DNA of 64,000 nucleotides from Litorimonas sp965205225 (GTDB taxonomy: Bacteria; Pseudomonadota; Alphaproteobacteria; Caulobacterales; Maricaulaceae), in NCBI GenBank assembly GCA_965205225.1, contig CBDBFZ010000003.1, positions 1,984,001 to 2,048,000 of the forward strand. The letters run 5' to 3'. Below the pieces are notes generated by a model. The model saw only the letters and a list, made by a program, of their open reading frames with translations, did no database searches and was not told where the DNA came from. Of this stretch, positions 40,234-48,252 are shown in pieces. The translations under genes were made by a program, and so were the position numbers. Numbering within the stretch: the stretch's first letter is position 1; each line of letters opens with the position of its first letter.

Positions 40234-41181
40234 GTGAGCCCATTCGAGGGATATGAATTCACAAAGAAGCACTGCCTCGATATTTCCGATTTCAACCGTG
40301 CCGATATTGAAAATCTGCTGGCGCTCGGCGCGCATTATTCTGATCTCGACGTTCAGAAACATGGCCCGCGCGAGAGCCTCGCTGGCAAAACACTGGTCAA
40401 TCTCTTTTTCGAGAACTCGACGCGGACGGAAAAATCGTTCGAACTGGCCGGAAAACGCCTGGGCGCCGACGTTATTTCAATGCAGATTGGTAACTCGTCA
40501 GTCAAAAAAGGTGAAACCCTGCTTGATACAGCGACAACCCTGAATGCGATGACGCCAGACTTGCTGATCGTCCGTCATGGTTGTTCCGGCGCACCCTCAT
40601 TGCTTGCCCATAAAGTTTCCTGCTCTGTAATCAACGCCGGTGACGGTATGCATGCCCATCCGACGCAGGCACTGCTCGACGCACTCACACTGCGTCAGGC
40701 GTTCGACGGAGATTTCTCCGGTATCCGGATCGCGATCTGCGGCGACATTCTGCACTCCCGCGTCGCCCGGTCCAATGTACAGCTTCTCAACATGCTGGGC
40801 GCTGAGGTCCGCCTTGTCGGCCCGCCGACCCTAATTCCGACCGATGCAGATCAGTGGGGCATCGACGTGTTTCACGATATGAAGTCCGGTCTTACGGGCT
40901 GTGACGCTATCATGATGCTACGGCTGCAGATGGAGCGCATGAGTGCTGCTTTCATCCCCTCGAAACGCGAATATTTTCACTATTACGGTCTGGACCGTAC
41001 CAAATTGGCCTATGCCAAGGACGGGGTCGTCGTCATGCATCCCGGCCCGATAAATCGCGGCGTCGAAATCAGCTCCAATATCGCCGATGATCCGGATGTG
41101 TCTCTGATCACTCAGCAGGTTGCTGCCGGTGTTGCAATCCGTATGGCGGTTCTTCATGCCTTGTCGAAGGGGGTCCGATGA
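40234..41181 (+). CDS. pyrB: aspartate carbamoyltransferase catalytic subunit
   Basis: A 315-residue enzyme joining carbamoyl phosphate and aspartate in pyrimidine synthesis. The carbamoyl-phosphate site FFENSTRTEKSFELAGKRLG, the SVKKGETLLDT loop, the HPTQALLDALTL block and the aspartate-site LRLQMERM / HPGPINRGVEI segments are present. A GTG start at 40234 follows GGAG at suitable distance. It overlaps pyrC' by four bases; in characterised systems the catalytic trimer associates with an inactive dihydroorotase-like partner, which fits that neighbour. Confidence 0.96.
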   Translation: MSPFEGYEFTKKHCLDISDFNRADIENLLALGAHYSDLDVQKHGPRESLAGKTLVNLFFENSTRTEKSFELAGKRLGADVISMQIGNSSVKKGETLLDTATTLNAMTPDLLIVRHGCSGAPSLLAHKVSCSVINAGDGMHAHPTQALLDALTLRQAFDGDFSGIRIAICGDILHSRVARSNVQLLNMLGAEVRLVGPPTLIPTDADQWGIDVFHDMKSGLTGCDAIMMLRLQMERMSAAFIPSKREYFHYYGLDRTKLAYAKDGVVVMHPGPINRGVEISSNIADDPDVSLITQQVAAGVAIRMAVLHALSKGVR

Positions 41182-42446
41182 GCATCCTGACCCTGACGGA
41201 TATCCGCATCATGGACCCGGAAAGCGGCCGCGATGACCTTGGCCATGTGTTGATCGAGGACGGTCGAATCCAGGCTATTGGCGACACCCCGGTTCGCGGT
41301 GACGTGATTGATGGACACCACCTCACCTGCGCGCCGGGACTGATCGACGCGCGGGTCAAAGCAGGTGAGCCAGGTCAGGAAAACCGTGAAACCCTAGCGA
41401 CTGCGGCGAAAGCTGCGCTGGCCGGGGGGGTCACGCAGATTGTAGTCCAGCCCCAGACTGAGCCGATCATCGATGATCTGTCGCTGGTCGACTTCATTCT
41501 GCGCAAAGGCGAAGCGCTCGACATTGACGTTCATGTTGCCGGAGCGCTGACAAAAGGGCTCGATGGACGCACCATGACAGAGATCGGCCTGATGTCAGAT
41601 GCCGGCGCCGTTTTCTTTGCATCCGGGCCGAACCCGGTCGAAGACGCGCAGATCATGCGGCGATTGATGGCCTATTCGGCAACATTCAATGCCCTGATCA
41701 GCAACAGCCCTGTAACGCCCGCCTTGTCGAACGGAACCTGCGCGCATGAATCAGATGTCTCCGCACGGCTCGGCCTACCGGCCGCGCCAGCGGTGTCCGA
41801 GCGGATTATGGCCGAACGCGACATGGCACTGGCCGAACTAACGGGCGGCCGCTTGCTACTCGATCTGATCTCCAGTGCGGAGACCGTGGAGAGTGTTCGG
41901 CGGGTCAAGGGGCGCGACATTGACGTCTCGGCCTCTGTCTCGATCAATCACCTGGCTCTCAATGAGCTCGATATTGGCGATTACCGGACCTTTGCCAAAC
42001 TAGATCCGCCCCTGCGGGAGGAACGGGATCGGCAAGCACTGCTGCGCGGCGTCGAAGACGGCACGATCGACATTATCGTGTCCGATCATGATCCGCAGAG
42101 CGCTGGCCGCAAACGCCTGCCCTTTGCAGAGGCGACACCGGGCGCGGTCGGACTCGAACTACTACTCGCGGTCGGATTGAAACTGGCCGCAGAGGATGAG
42201 TTGGATCTGATGGCGTTCCTGCGCGCCATCACGTTCAATCCTGCGGACTTGCTGGGCCTGAAAGGCGGACGGCTCCGCGAGGGCGCGCCTGCTGATCTTG
42301 TGATTTTCAGCGAAACCGATCCTTGGGTGCTGGATTCGGACGCCTTGCTCTCTCGATCCAAAAACACACCCTTTGATGACCGGCGCATGACCGGTCGGGT
42401 GCATCACACGATTAAAGGCGGCCGGATCGTCTATTCGGCCATGTGA
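41178..42446 (+). CDS. pyrC': dihydroorotase-like protein, probably non-catalytic
   Basis: A 422-residue amidohydrolase-fold protein. It aligns with dihydroorotases through CAPGLIDARVKAGEPGQENRE, SINHLALNELDIGDYRTF, DIIVSDHDPQSAGRKRLPF and LLSRSKNTPFD. The first metal-binding motif H-x-H is replaced by ARVKA, and other ligand histidines are absent. This is the pseudo-dihydroorotase (PyrX/PyrC') type found next to pyrB, thought to have a structural role. An active dihydroorotase must be encoded elsewhere. It overlaps the end of the DUF962 pseudogene on the other strand. Confidence 0.88.
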   Translation: MSILTLTDIRIMDPESGRDDLGHVLIEDGRIQAIGDTPVRGDVIDGHHLTCAPGLIDARVKAGEPGQENRETLATAAKAALAGGVTQIVVQPQTEPIIDDLSLVDFILRKGEALDIDVHVAGALTKGLDGRTMTEIGLMSDAGAVFFASGPNPVEDAQIMRRLMAYSATFNALISNSPVTPALSNGTCAHESDVSARLGLPAAPAVSERIMAERDMALAELTGGRLLLDLISSAETVESVRRVKGRDIDVSASVSINHLALNELDIGDYRTFAKLDPPLREERDRQALLRGVEDGTIDIIVSDHDPQSAGRKRLPFAEATPGAVGLELLLAVGLKLAAEDELDLMAFLRAITFNPADLLGLKGGRLREGAPADLVIFSETDPWVLDSDALLSRSKNTPFDDRRMTGRVHHTIKGGRIVYSAM

Positions 42447-42777
42447 GCAGGCTCGACGCCCGCCTTACGAAGCTCTGCGCCCATCTGTCTCGTCCAGAAA
42501 CAGACCAACATCCGGAAACCCGAATAAAGCGACCAGAGCGGATAGTGAAGGTGGCGGGTTTGTTCTTTTCTATCAAACGGTGACTCAACCAGGCGAAGAA
42601 ATAGCCTGCGACAAGAACCAAAGGCAGAAACGCCCAGCGCCCGGTTACAATAACGGCGATCAGAATCCCAATCGCAATGGCGGTGCCGACATAATGCCAG
42701 GCCCGCGTCGCCGGTTTGGCGTGTTCGCGAAGATAATAGGGCCAGACCTCGGCATAGGTTTTGATTCTCTTCATCAT
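42431..42777 (-). pseudogene. DUF962 (Mpo1-like) membrane protein, one frameshift
   Basis: The N-terminal part reads YLREHAKPATRAWHYVGTAIAIG and FAWLSHRLIEKNKPATF, the hallmark of DUF962/Mpo1-like proteins with conserved His residues. After PATF the frame changes: the proper C-terminus (YPLWSLYSGFRM, GAELRKAGVEPAHMAE) lies one frame away and ends at 42431. A single indel near 42545 explains it. Yeast Mpo1 is a dioxygenase of lipid breakdown; bacterial roles are not established. Confidence 0.8.
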
Positions 42778-42930
42778 GACTTGAGACCCTTCAATCCCTC
42801 ATTCATGGTGAGAGTCTGGTCTTCCTATAATTCATGGTTTGCGTTGTGGCGAGCGACCCGCGCGCTGCGGGCGTGAGGCCGGACATGATCGTCGTCGTGT
42901 CTCCAGCGTCCGAGGATAGGGCGCGCATCC

Positions 42931-43119
42931 GATATACATCCCGCCATATTTGGCCTGCCATTTATCTAAAGTTGCTGAACTCATACCATGGCGACGATAT
43001 ACCTCCGATCTGGCCGTGCCGCGCCCCTATTCTGCCAAGATCAATATAATCTGCTCTTCCGCAATGTCTCCGGTCAGTGCCTGTGAACCCGGCAAGTTGC
43101 CGAGCCCGAGGCAAGTCAT
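42931..43119 (-). pseudogene. IS3 family OrfA remnant
   Basis: The minus strand reads EEQIILILAE, a TAG where Gln is usual, then RSEVYRRHGMSSATLDKWQAK followed by YGGM. This is the helix-turn-helix region of IS3-group OrfA ('EVCRRHGISSATFYKWKAKYGGM'). No OrfB or ends are visible. It occupies much of the 410-base gap between the DUF962 pseudogene and degP; the rest of the gap holds nothing recognisable. Confidence 0.75.
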
Positions 43120-43186
43120 GATAGTGATTGTTAGGATTTGCCGCACATGATCTCCTGTCTCGCCACGACTGTTTCAGGACAGAGGA

Positions 43187-44644
43187 TTAGCGCACGCCCA
43201 GATAAACCGTTCGCCCATTCCGTTCTACGACGAGCGCATAAGGACCGTCATTGGCTTCGATAAACCGTTGGAAAGCGCTCAGATCCGTTACCTGAGTCCG
43301 GTTGATGCGGCGAATGATGTCGCCCTGCTCAAGCCCAGCCCGGGCGGCGCGAGACGCGCGGCGAACATTGGAAATATAGACACCTTCATCGCCGCCGCGC
43401 AGGTCCAAATCGTCCGGAATGCCGGTGATCATAGCCCCCGAGAAACTCTCCATCGACGGAATATCATCGGCAACAGAGGCGTCCAATACGTCGCGGTCTT
43501 CCTCAACGGCTTCGACCGTAATCCGGGTCGTGCGCCGTTTGCCGTCGCGAATATAAGTGATATCAGCCTCGGCTCCGGGGGAGAGCAGGCCAACCGAATT
43601 GCGCAGATCGGAACTGTCTTCCAGCTCCTCACCATTAAAGGCCATAATGACGTCGCCGCTTTCCAGACCGGCTTTTTCGGCGGGGCTGTCCTCAGTGACG
43701 TTGGATACCAAGGCTCCGCGGATGGACGACAGCCCCAAACCTTGACGCAATTCCGGCGTGATATCCCCGATCAATACACCGATACGGCCGCGCCGCACTT
43801 CACCGAATTCATTGATCTGTCCCATGACGGACCGGATGATGCGGGTTGGTACGGCAAAGCCGATACCGGCGCTGCTGCCGGACCGGGACATAATCGCTGT
43901 GTTGATGCCGATGAGCTCGCCCTTGGAATTGACCAGCGCGCCTCCGCTATTACCGGGATTGATGGCGGCGTCGGTCTGAATGAAATCGGAATAATTATCC
44001 TGTGAAGCCCGATTGTTGCGGCCCAGAGCTGAAACAATCCCGCTGGTGACGGTCGAGGACAGCCCGAACGGGTTGCCGACAGCGATGACATAATCGCCGA
44101 CCATGACATTATCGGTTTCTGCGATATCAAGCGCTTTGAGATTGCGGGCATCAATCTTGAGCAGGGCGAGGTCCGTCTGCGGGTCTTTGCCAACCACTTC
44201 GGCCATGAATTCGCGGCGATCTTCAAGGCGAACTTCAATTTCGTCGGCACCGTCAATGACATGGTTGTTGGTCAGGATCAGACCCTCGCGCGCGTCAACA
44301 ATGACGCCGGAGCCGAGCCCGGCCCGAGGTCCGCGATTGCGCGGGGTCTGACCAAAGAAGCGCTCGAACAGTTCGCGCTGCTGATTATTCATCTGGTTGC
44401 CGGGACTCTCGGTCACCGTGCTGATCGAGACGACGGCAGGCGTCACCTTAGCCAGCAGGGGAGCCATGGTCACGACGCCACGTCGCGAATCAAAGGTCAT
44501 GGACGAGTTATTATTGCCGAACAGTTGCACCGGCTGGAACGCGGGCGCGCTCTGGTCCGATGTATCGACCAGAATCTGGGAAACGGCGACCGGGGCACCG
44601 ACAAGACCGAGCGCAGCAACAGAGAGAATTAGAGCCTTTTTCAA
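43187..44644 (-). CDS. DegP/HtrA family periplasmic serine protease
   Basis: About 485 residues; a signal peptide (KKALILSVAALGLVGAPVAV) leads to a trypsin-like domain with His in TNNHVID, Asp in TDLALLKID and Ser in NPGNSGGAL. Two PDZ domains follow (about 260-360 and 385-480, the second with GLEQGDIIRRINRTQV). This is the Do-type (TIGR02037) layout. The TTG at 44644 is preferred as start: AAGGAG lies seven bases before it and it gives a clean signal peptide; a GTG at 44659 is the alternative. Role: periplasmic quality control. Confidence 0.93.
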   Translation of the reverse strand: MKKALILSVAALGLVGAPVAVSQILVDTSDQSAPAFQPVQLFGNNNSSMTFDSRRGVVTMAPLLAKVTPAVVSISTVTESPGNQMNNQQRELFERFFGQTPRNRGPRAGLGSGVIVDAREGLILTNNHVIDGADEIEVRLEDRREFMAEVVGKDPQTDLALLKIDARNLKALDIAETDNVMVGDYVIAVGNPFGLSSTVTSGIVSALGRNNRASQDNYSDFIQTDAAINPGNSGGALVNSKGELIGINTAIMSRSGSSAGIGFAVPTRIIRSVMGQINEFGEVRRGRIGVLIGDITPELRQGLGLSSIRGALVSNVTEDSPAEKAGLESGDVIMAFNGEELEDSSDLRNSVGLLSPGAEADITYIRDGKRRTTRITVEAVEEDRDVLDASVADDIPSMESFSGAMITGIPDDLDLRGGDEGVYISNVRRASRAARAGLEQGDIIRRINRTQVTDLSAFQRFIEANDGPYALVVERNGRTVYLGVR

Positions 44645-44793
44645 GGGACACTCCTTCACGAGAAAATTGGTAATCTTCTGGAAAGATATGGAATGAAGGG
44701 CGAGTTCTGCAAGCGGATGCGGCAGAATGTGGCGAAGGTTTAAGATTGTTCAAAATAACGAGATATCAAATCCCATTTCGCTCTCCGCTCAGG

Positions 44794-45618
44794 TCATGCC
44801 CGGCCGAGATAGGTGTAGAGCTCCGGCATCAGGTTTGGGGATCCGCAGGCCACGAGTCTTGGTCCGTTTTTCGGATTGCCGCCGTGCCAGTCCGTGATGA
44901 CGCCGCCTGCACCTATGACAACCGGCATCAGGGCGCGCACATCGCAGGGTTTCATGCCGGCTTCAATCACCAGATCCATTCGCCCTTGTGCCAGCAGCAC
45001 ATAGGCAAAGGCATCAAGGCCAAGACGAGAGAAGGCGACGCCGCTCTGGATGATTTTATAGGCAGCCATTTCCCCTAGTCCGAACATGCCAAAGGGCTGT
45101 GTGCAGCCAAGCCGGGCATGGGACAGCTTGTTGATGGAACGAACCTTGAGCGGGGCGGACGAGCCATCGTCCCGGATCAGGATCGCTGAATGCGCCTCGG
45201 GGTTTTGCCCGGAAATATCGCCCAGCGCGCGGAGGCCCAGCGCTGGCAGATCGATCAAGCCCAGTACGGGCTCGCCGTCCTGCGACACAGCAATCAGCGT
45301 ACTCCAGACCGGAACGCCGGCGACAAAGCCGCGCGTGCCGTCGATCGGGTCGAGCGTCCAGGAAAATTCATTCGTGCCGACATGGTCCGGCAATTCTTCG
45401 CCTTCGATGGAATCATCCGGGAACCGGGCGCGGATTAGGCGGCGGAGTTCCCGTTCCCCCTCAATGTCGGCCTCTGTGACGGGATCATATCCTGGCTTTC
45501 CCTCGCTGAGGGCCTTGTTCTCGGCCGCGACGCCGGAGCGGAACAGCGGCAGAGTTATCGCGCGCGCAGCTGCGCAGAGTGTGTCGAGAAAGGCAAGGCG
45601 GTTAGAAGTAGCGGTCAT
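44794..45618 (-). CDS. hisN: histidinol-phosphatase, inositol monophosphatase family
   Basis: A 274-residue metal-dependent phosphatase. The motifs are DPVTEADIEGERELRRLI, GEELPDHVG, the LDPIDGTRGFVAG metal/substrate site, and CDVRALMPVVIGAGG in the late motif (usually WD-x-A). It matches HisN-type (TIGR02067) proteins common in Alphaproteobacteria, giving the histidinol-phosphate step; inositol-phosphate or PAP phosphatase activity is possible. Start MTATSNRLAFLD fits the family. No other his genes are adjacent. Confidence 0.88.
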   Translation of the reverse strand: MTATSNRLAFLDTLCAAARAITLPLFRSGVAAENKALSEGKPGYDPVTEADIEGERELRRLIRARFPDDSIEGEELPDHVGTNEFSWTLDPIDGTRGFVAGVPVWSTLIAVSQDGEPVLGLIDLPALGLRALGDISGQNPEAHSAILIRDDGSSAPLKVRSINKLSHARLGCTQPFGMFGLGEMAAYKIIQSGVAFSRLGLDAFAYVLLAQGRMDLVIEAGMKPCDVRALMPVVIGAGGVITDWHGGNPKNGPRLVACGSPNLMPELYTYLGRA

Positions 45619-45694
45619 GCAGCGCGATTAGGCCGCCGCCCGCCAATATGTAAGCCCGCCATTCCGGAATTATTCCGGCGGCGGTCGACAATCG

Positions 45695-46099
45695 TCAGTG
45701 CGCGACGAGGCGCAGAGCAGGTTTCGTCGCTGCTTCCAGTGATTTGGCAAGGTCGAGCAGATGTTTGCTCGATCCTTCGCCCATGGAGTAATAGGCCCGA
45801 ACCAGATCCATCGTCTCTTTCTTCGACAGCACGTCAGAGGCGATACTGGCCGGATCTTTACCCAGATAGGCGTCGCGCTCGGACAGACCTTCGTAAAAAT
45901 ACTGCACCGGGACGAAAAGCGCTTCGGACAGTTCGAACAGTCGGGCAGCAGAGACGCGGTTGGCCCCGCACTCATATTTCTGAATCTGCTGGAACCGGAT
46001 CCCGACCTGCTCGGCGAGGGATTGCTGCGTCAGGCCCAGAAGGCGGCGGCGGCGGCGGCGCAAATGCTTGCCGACGTGAAGGTCAATGTCGCTGGTCAT
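45695..46099 (-). CDS. XRE-family transcriptional regulator
   Basis: A 134-residue protein with a helix-turn-helix at about 10-65: GKHLRRRRRRLLGLTQQSLA, VGIRFQQIQKYECGANRVSAAR. The C-terminal half is helical (LSKKETMDLVRAYYSM, SKHLLDLAKSLEAA). Alphaproteobacteria carry several proteins of this size and pattern, some tied to cell-cycle or stress control. It stands alone between the HisN and N-formylglutamate amidohydrolase genes on the same strand. Target genes cannot be told. Confidence 0.88.
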   Translation of the reverse strand: MTSDIDLHVGKHLRRRRRRLLGLTQQSLAEQVGIRFQQIQKYECGANRVSAARLFELSEALFVPVQYFYEGLSERDAYLGKDPASIASDVLSKKETMDLVRAYYSMGEGSSKHLLDLAKSLEAATKPALRLVAH

Positions 46100-46292
46100 G
46101 ATATGTCCTCGAATTGCGTTTCGCCTCTCAGGAGAGCAATCGCCGTGCCAGCCTCGCCGCAGTTATTCGCGTAAAAAGGTAGTGATTTCGGCCTTTCCGA
46201 CTCGCCTAACAGGGTCAATGACGCAGAATTCGCCGCGCCTGACCACAATTTGTACCGTTTCTGGACAGGTGGGATGCCGAACAACGGCCCTT

Positions 46293-47189
46293 TTATTGCG
46301 CCGCGAGAAGCTGCAGGGCGCGTGTGTCGATAATCCGGCGCACAATAGTTGATAGCTGGGCGGCAAGCACATCATAGCCGCGTTTCGGCGCCAGCGTAAT
46401 CGGATTGAGGTAGAGATCGCGGTTGATTTCGATCTGAACCACTTCGATGCCCGTGTCCGGCTGGCCATAGTGATCCGTGACATAGCCGCCCGCATAGGGG
46501 TAGTTCACGGCGACGGACAGGCCTTCGCTCTGCAGGATTTGGCGCAGACCGGACAGGGTTTCGGGATGGCAGGATCGCCCGAACCGATCCCCCAGCACAA
46601 TATCGGGACGGCGAGATCCCATCGGCGCAAAGCCGGGCATGGAATGAAAATCCACTAGCAGAGCCTGACCGAAGCGGAATTGCGCCTGCGCGATCAAGTC
46701 GGACAGGGCGGCATGATAGGGGTGGTAGAGCTGGTCGATCCGGGCGTGAGCCTCGGCGCGGCTGGGCGGGCGGCGATAGATCGGTGTGCACTCGCCAATA
46801 TGGGTCGGCACGACGCCGATCCCGGCCTGCGCGTGGCTGTTCTCTTTGATCGGGCCATCGCTCCAGCCTTGGGGTAAATCGTCCGGTGCGCGGTTCACAT
46901 CGACATAGCAGCGCGGAAAACGGGCCGTGATCAGCGGTGCGCCCGCGGCCACCGCGCCGGACACCAGCCGGTCGACAAACATGTCCTCATTGCGGCGTAA
47001 CTGCGCGGCTGACAGGACGGAGGCGTCGCGAAACGCCTGCGGATAGACATTGCCCGAATGGGGGGAAGCGAAGATGACGCCGGCGCGCCAATGGATCGGG
47101 CGCTTAACATCATGGCCGGGGCTCAAAGCGCGCAAACAGCCAGTGGCTTTGGTGCTGAGCGTTGATTTTTGCGGGTTAAAGCTCTTCAT
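46293..47189 (-). CDS. N-formylglutamate amidohydrolase
   Basis: About 298 residues of the HutG/FGase family. Motifs: GVIFASPHSGNVYPQAF (His of the metal site), LRRNEDMFVDRLV, PRCYVDVNRAPDDLPQGW, QALLVDFHSMPG and GGYVTDHYGQPDTGIEVVQIEINRD in pieces. It hydrolyses N-formyl-L-glutamate in the fifth step of one histidine degradation route, although stand-alone copies may act on other formyl-amino acids. The ATG at 47189 is chosen. Its position next to cpdR (divergent) is a common alphaproteobacterial arrangement. Confidence 0.9.
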   Translation of the reverse strand: MKSFNPQKSTLSTKATGCLRALSPGHDVKRPIHWRAGVIFASPHSGNVYPQAFRDASVLSAAQLRRNEDMFVDRLVSGAVAAGAPLITARFPRCYVDVNRAPDDLPQGWSDGPIKENSHAQAGIGVVPTHIGECTPIYRRPPSRAEAHARIDQLYHPYHAALSDLIAQAQFRFGQALLVDFHSMPGFAPMGSRRPDIVLGDRFGRSCHPETLSGLRQILQSEGLSVAVNYPYAGGYVTDHYGQPDTGIEVVQIEINRDLYLNPITLAPKRGYDVLAAQLSTIVRRIIDTRALQLLAAQ

Positions 47190-47384
47190 CACTCAATAAC
47201 CTTAACGGAAAGATTGGACATTAGTCAGGGTTTTTTAAGTCGCACCAGCCTATTCAGGGTGAAAGTCGGTTTGGACGCATGGCCCGAGCTTGAGCCGGTG
47301 CTGGCGGCATGAGGGATTTGATTTCGCGCTCTCAGGCGCGGTATTTTGGATAACCTTCGACAGATGAAGGGTTGGGATTAGACT

Positions 47385-47744
47385 ATGGCAACGATTCTCT
47401 ATGCCGAAGACGATGCGGATATGCGTCGGTTTTTCGAAAAAGCGCTGGAAAAAGCGGGTCATGATGTCATCGCCTGTTCCGATGGTGAACGCGCGCTGCG
47501 CGCGCTGAAATTTGCGGACGGGGCGTTCGACCTGCTACTGACCGACATCATGATGCCGGGCATCGACGGGATCGAACTGGCCAAACAGGCCGAAACCCTC
47601 TCGCCGGGCATCAAGGTCATGTTCATCACGGGCTTTGCCGCCGTCGCCATGAGCGACGCCCGCGCCGCCGAGCAGACCGTCCTGTCCAAGCCCGTCCACC
47701 TGCGCCAGCTGGTGAGTGAGGTGGATAGGCTGATTGCGGCGTAA
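47385..47744 (+). CDS. cpdR: CpdR-type single-domain response regulator
   Basis: A 119-residue receiver domain without output domain: acidic pocket AEDD, phospho-acceptor Asp54 in LLLTDIMMPGIDG, Thr in MFITGFA, Lys in LSKPVHLRQL. Size and flank fit CpdR, which in Caulobacter steers ClpXP to degrade CtrA when unphosphorylated (established in that genus). It ends in two alanines, a feature seen in ClpXP-linked substrates such as CtrA. It is divergent from the amidohydrolase gene and followed by a hairpin. Confidence 0.88.
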   Translation: MATILYAEDDADMRRFFEKALEKAGHDVIACSDGERALRALKFADGAFDLLLTDIMMPGIDGIELAKQAETLSPGIKVMFITGFAAVAMSDARAAEQTVLSKPVHLRQLVSEVDRLIAA

Positions 47745-47760
47745 CTCATGAAAACACCCG

Positions 47761-47779
47761 CTCGCCGTAAGGCGGCGAG
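47761..47779 (+). terminator. hairpin after cpdR
   Basis: A perfect seven-base stem (CTCGCCG / CGGCGAG) around a five-base loop, 16 bases after the cpdR stop. Only two T follow, so termination would be weak or Rho-assisted. Confidence 0.45.
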
Positions 47780-47832
47780 TTGTCGTGGTGTTCCATGACT
47801 CCCAAAGGGGGAGCGGCCTCAATGGCAGACGT

Positions 47833-47897
47833 GGACACGGGGCATACAGCAAAACAGCCCTATTGGGCATCTATGAACGGGCCGGGCGGGTCATGCA
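47833..47897 (+). pseudogene. short IS1595 transposase remnant
   Basis: About 22 codons reading GAYSKTALLGIYERAGRV, nearly the same as the GAYGKTTVFGIYERAGRV block of the transposase at 21 kb. Nothing before or after matches. It shows an older, separate IS1595 insertion just upstream of the propeller-protein duplication. Confidence 0.7.
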
Positions 47898-47940
47898 GTG
47901 GCCATAGTCCGCACGGGCGTCGAGTCGCAATGGTGAGAGA

Positions 47941-48252
47941 CCTGCATTCTGTAAACTTTGCCCATATGACGCCTGTTTCACTTTTCGTCCCGTCGCCGGG
48001 GAGTAGTTGACCATCAACCCAATGCTCCCTGCCCTTGTCACGCTAATGCTGGCCTTTGCTCCCGTCGCAAGAGCCGAGTATGCCCCGCAACCGATTGGCG
48101 ATGAATTCTGTCTTTCCGTTGATGGTGTCAGTGAAACGCTTGATCAACAGCCAAGGTCATGTGACAACACTACCGTCAAATAATACCCTATATTGAAAAT
48201 GTAGAACCATGCCAGCCATGTTTAAGACCATACCAACCCTGTCACAGGAAGA
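47941..48252 (+). repeat. duplicated leader segment, copy A
   Basis: About 310 bases (a GTAAACTTTGCCCA stretch, a small signal-peptide ORF, a GTCAAATAAT promoter-like patch and the first codons of a propeller protein). They recur at 50335-50655 with scattered substitutions and small indels. The offset is about 2.4 kb, so the whole leader plus propeller gene was duplicated in tandem. A third trace (GGTCATGTGA, GTCAAACAAT) occurs at 54767-54795 after the second gene. Confidence 0.8.
48022..48183 (+). CDS. small exported protein (A), 53 residues
   Basis: Begins MLPALVTLMLAFAPVARAEY, a good Sec signal peptide cut after ARA, and continues PQPIGDEFCLSVDGVSETL with two cysteines. The mature part is only about 35 residues. 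A near copy occurs at 50417. It may be a real small secreted protein or the truncated start of a lost gene; conservation of the signal peptide in both copies mildly supports the first. It lies 26 bases before the first propeller gene. Confidence 0.45.
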   Translation: MLPALVTLMLAFAPVARAEYAPQPIGDEFCLSVDGVSETLDQQPRSCDNTTVK

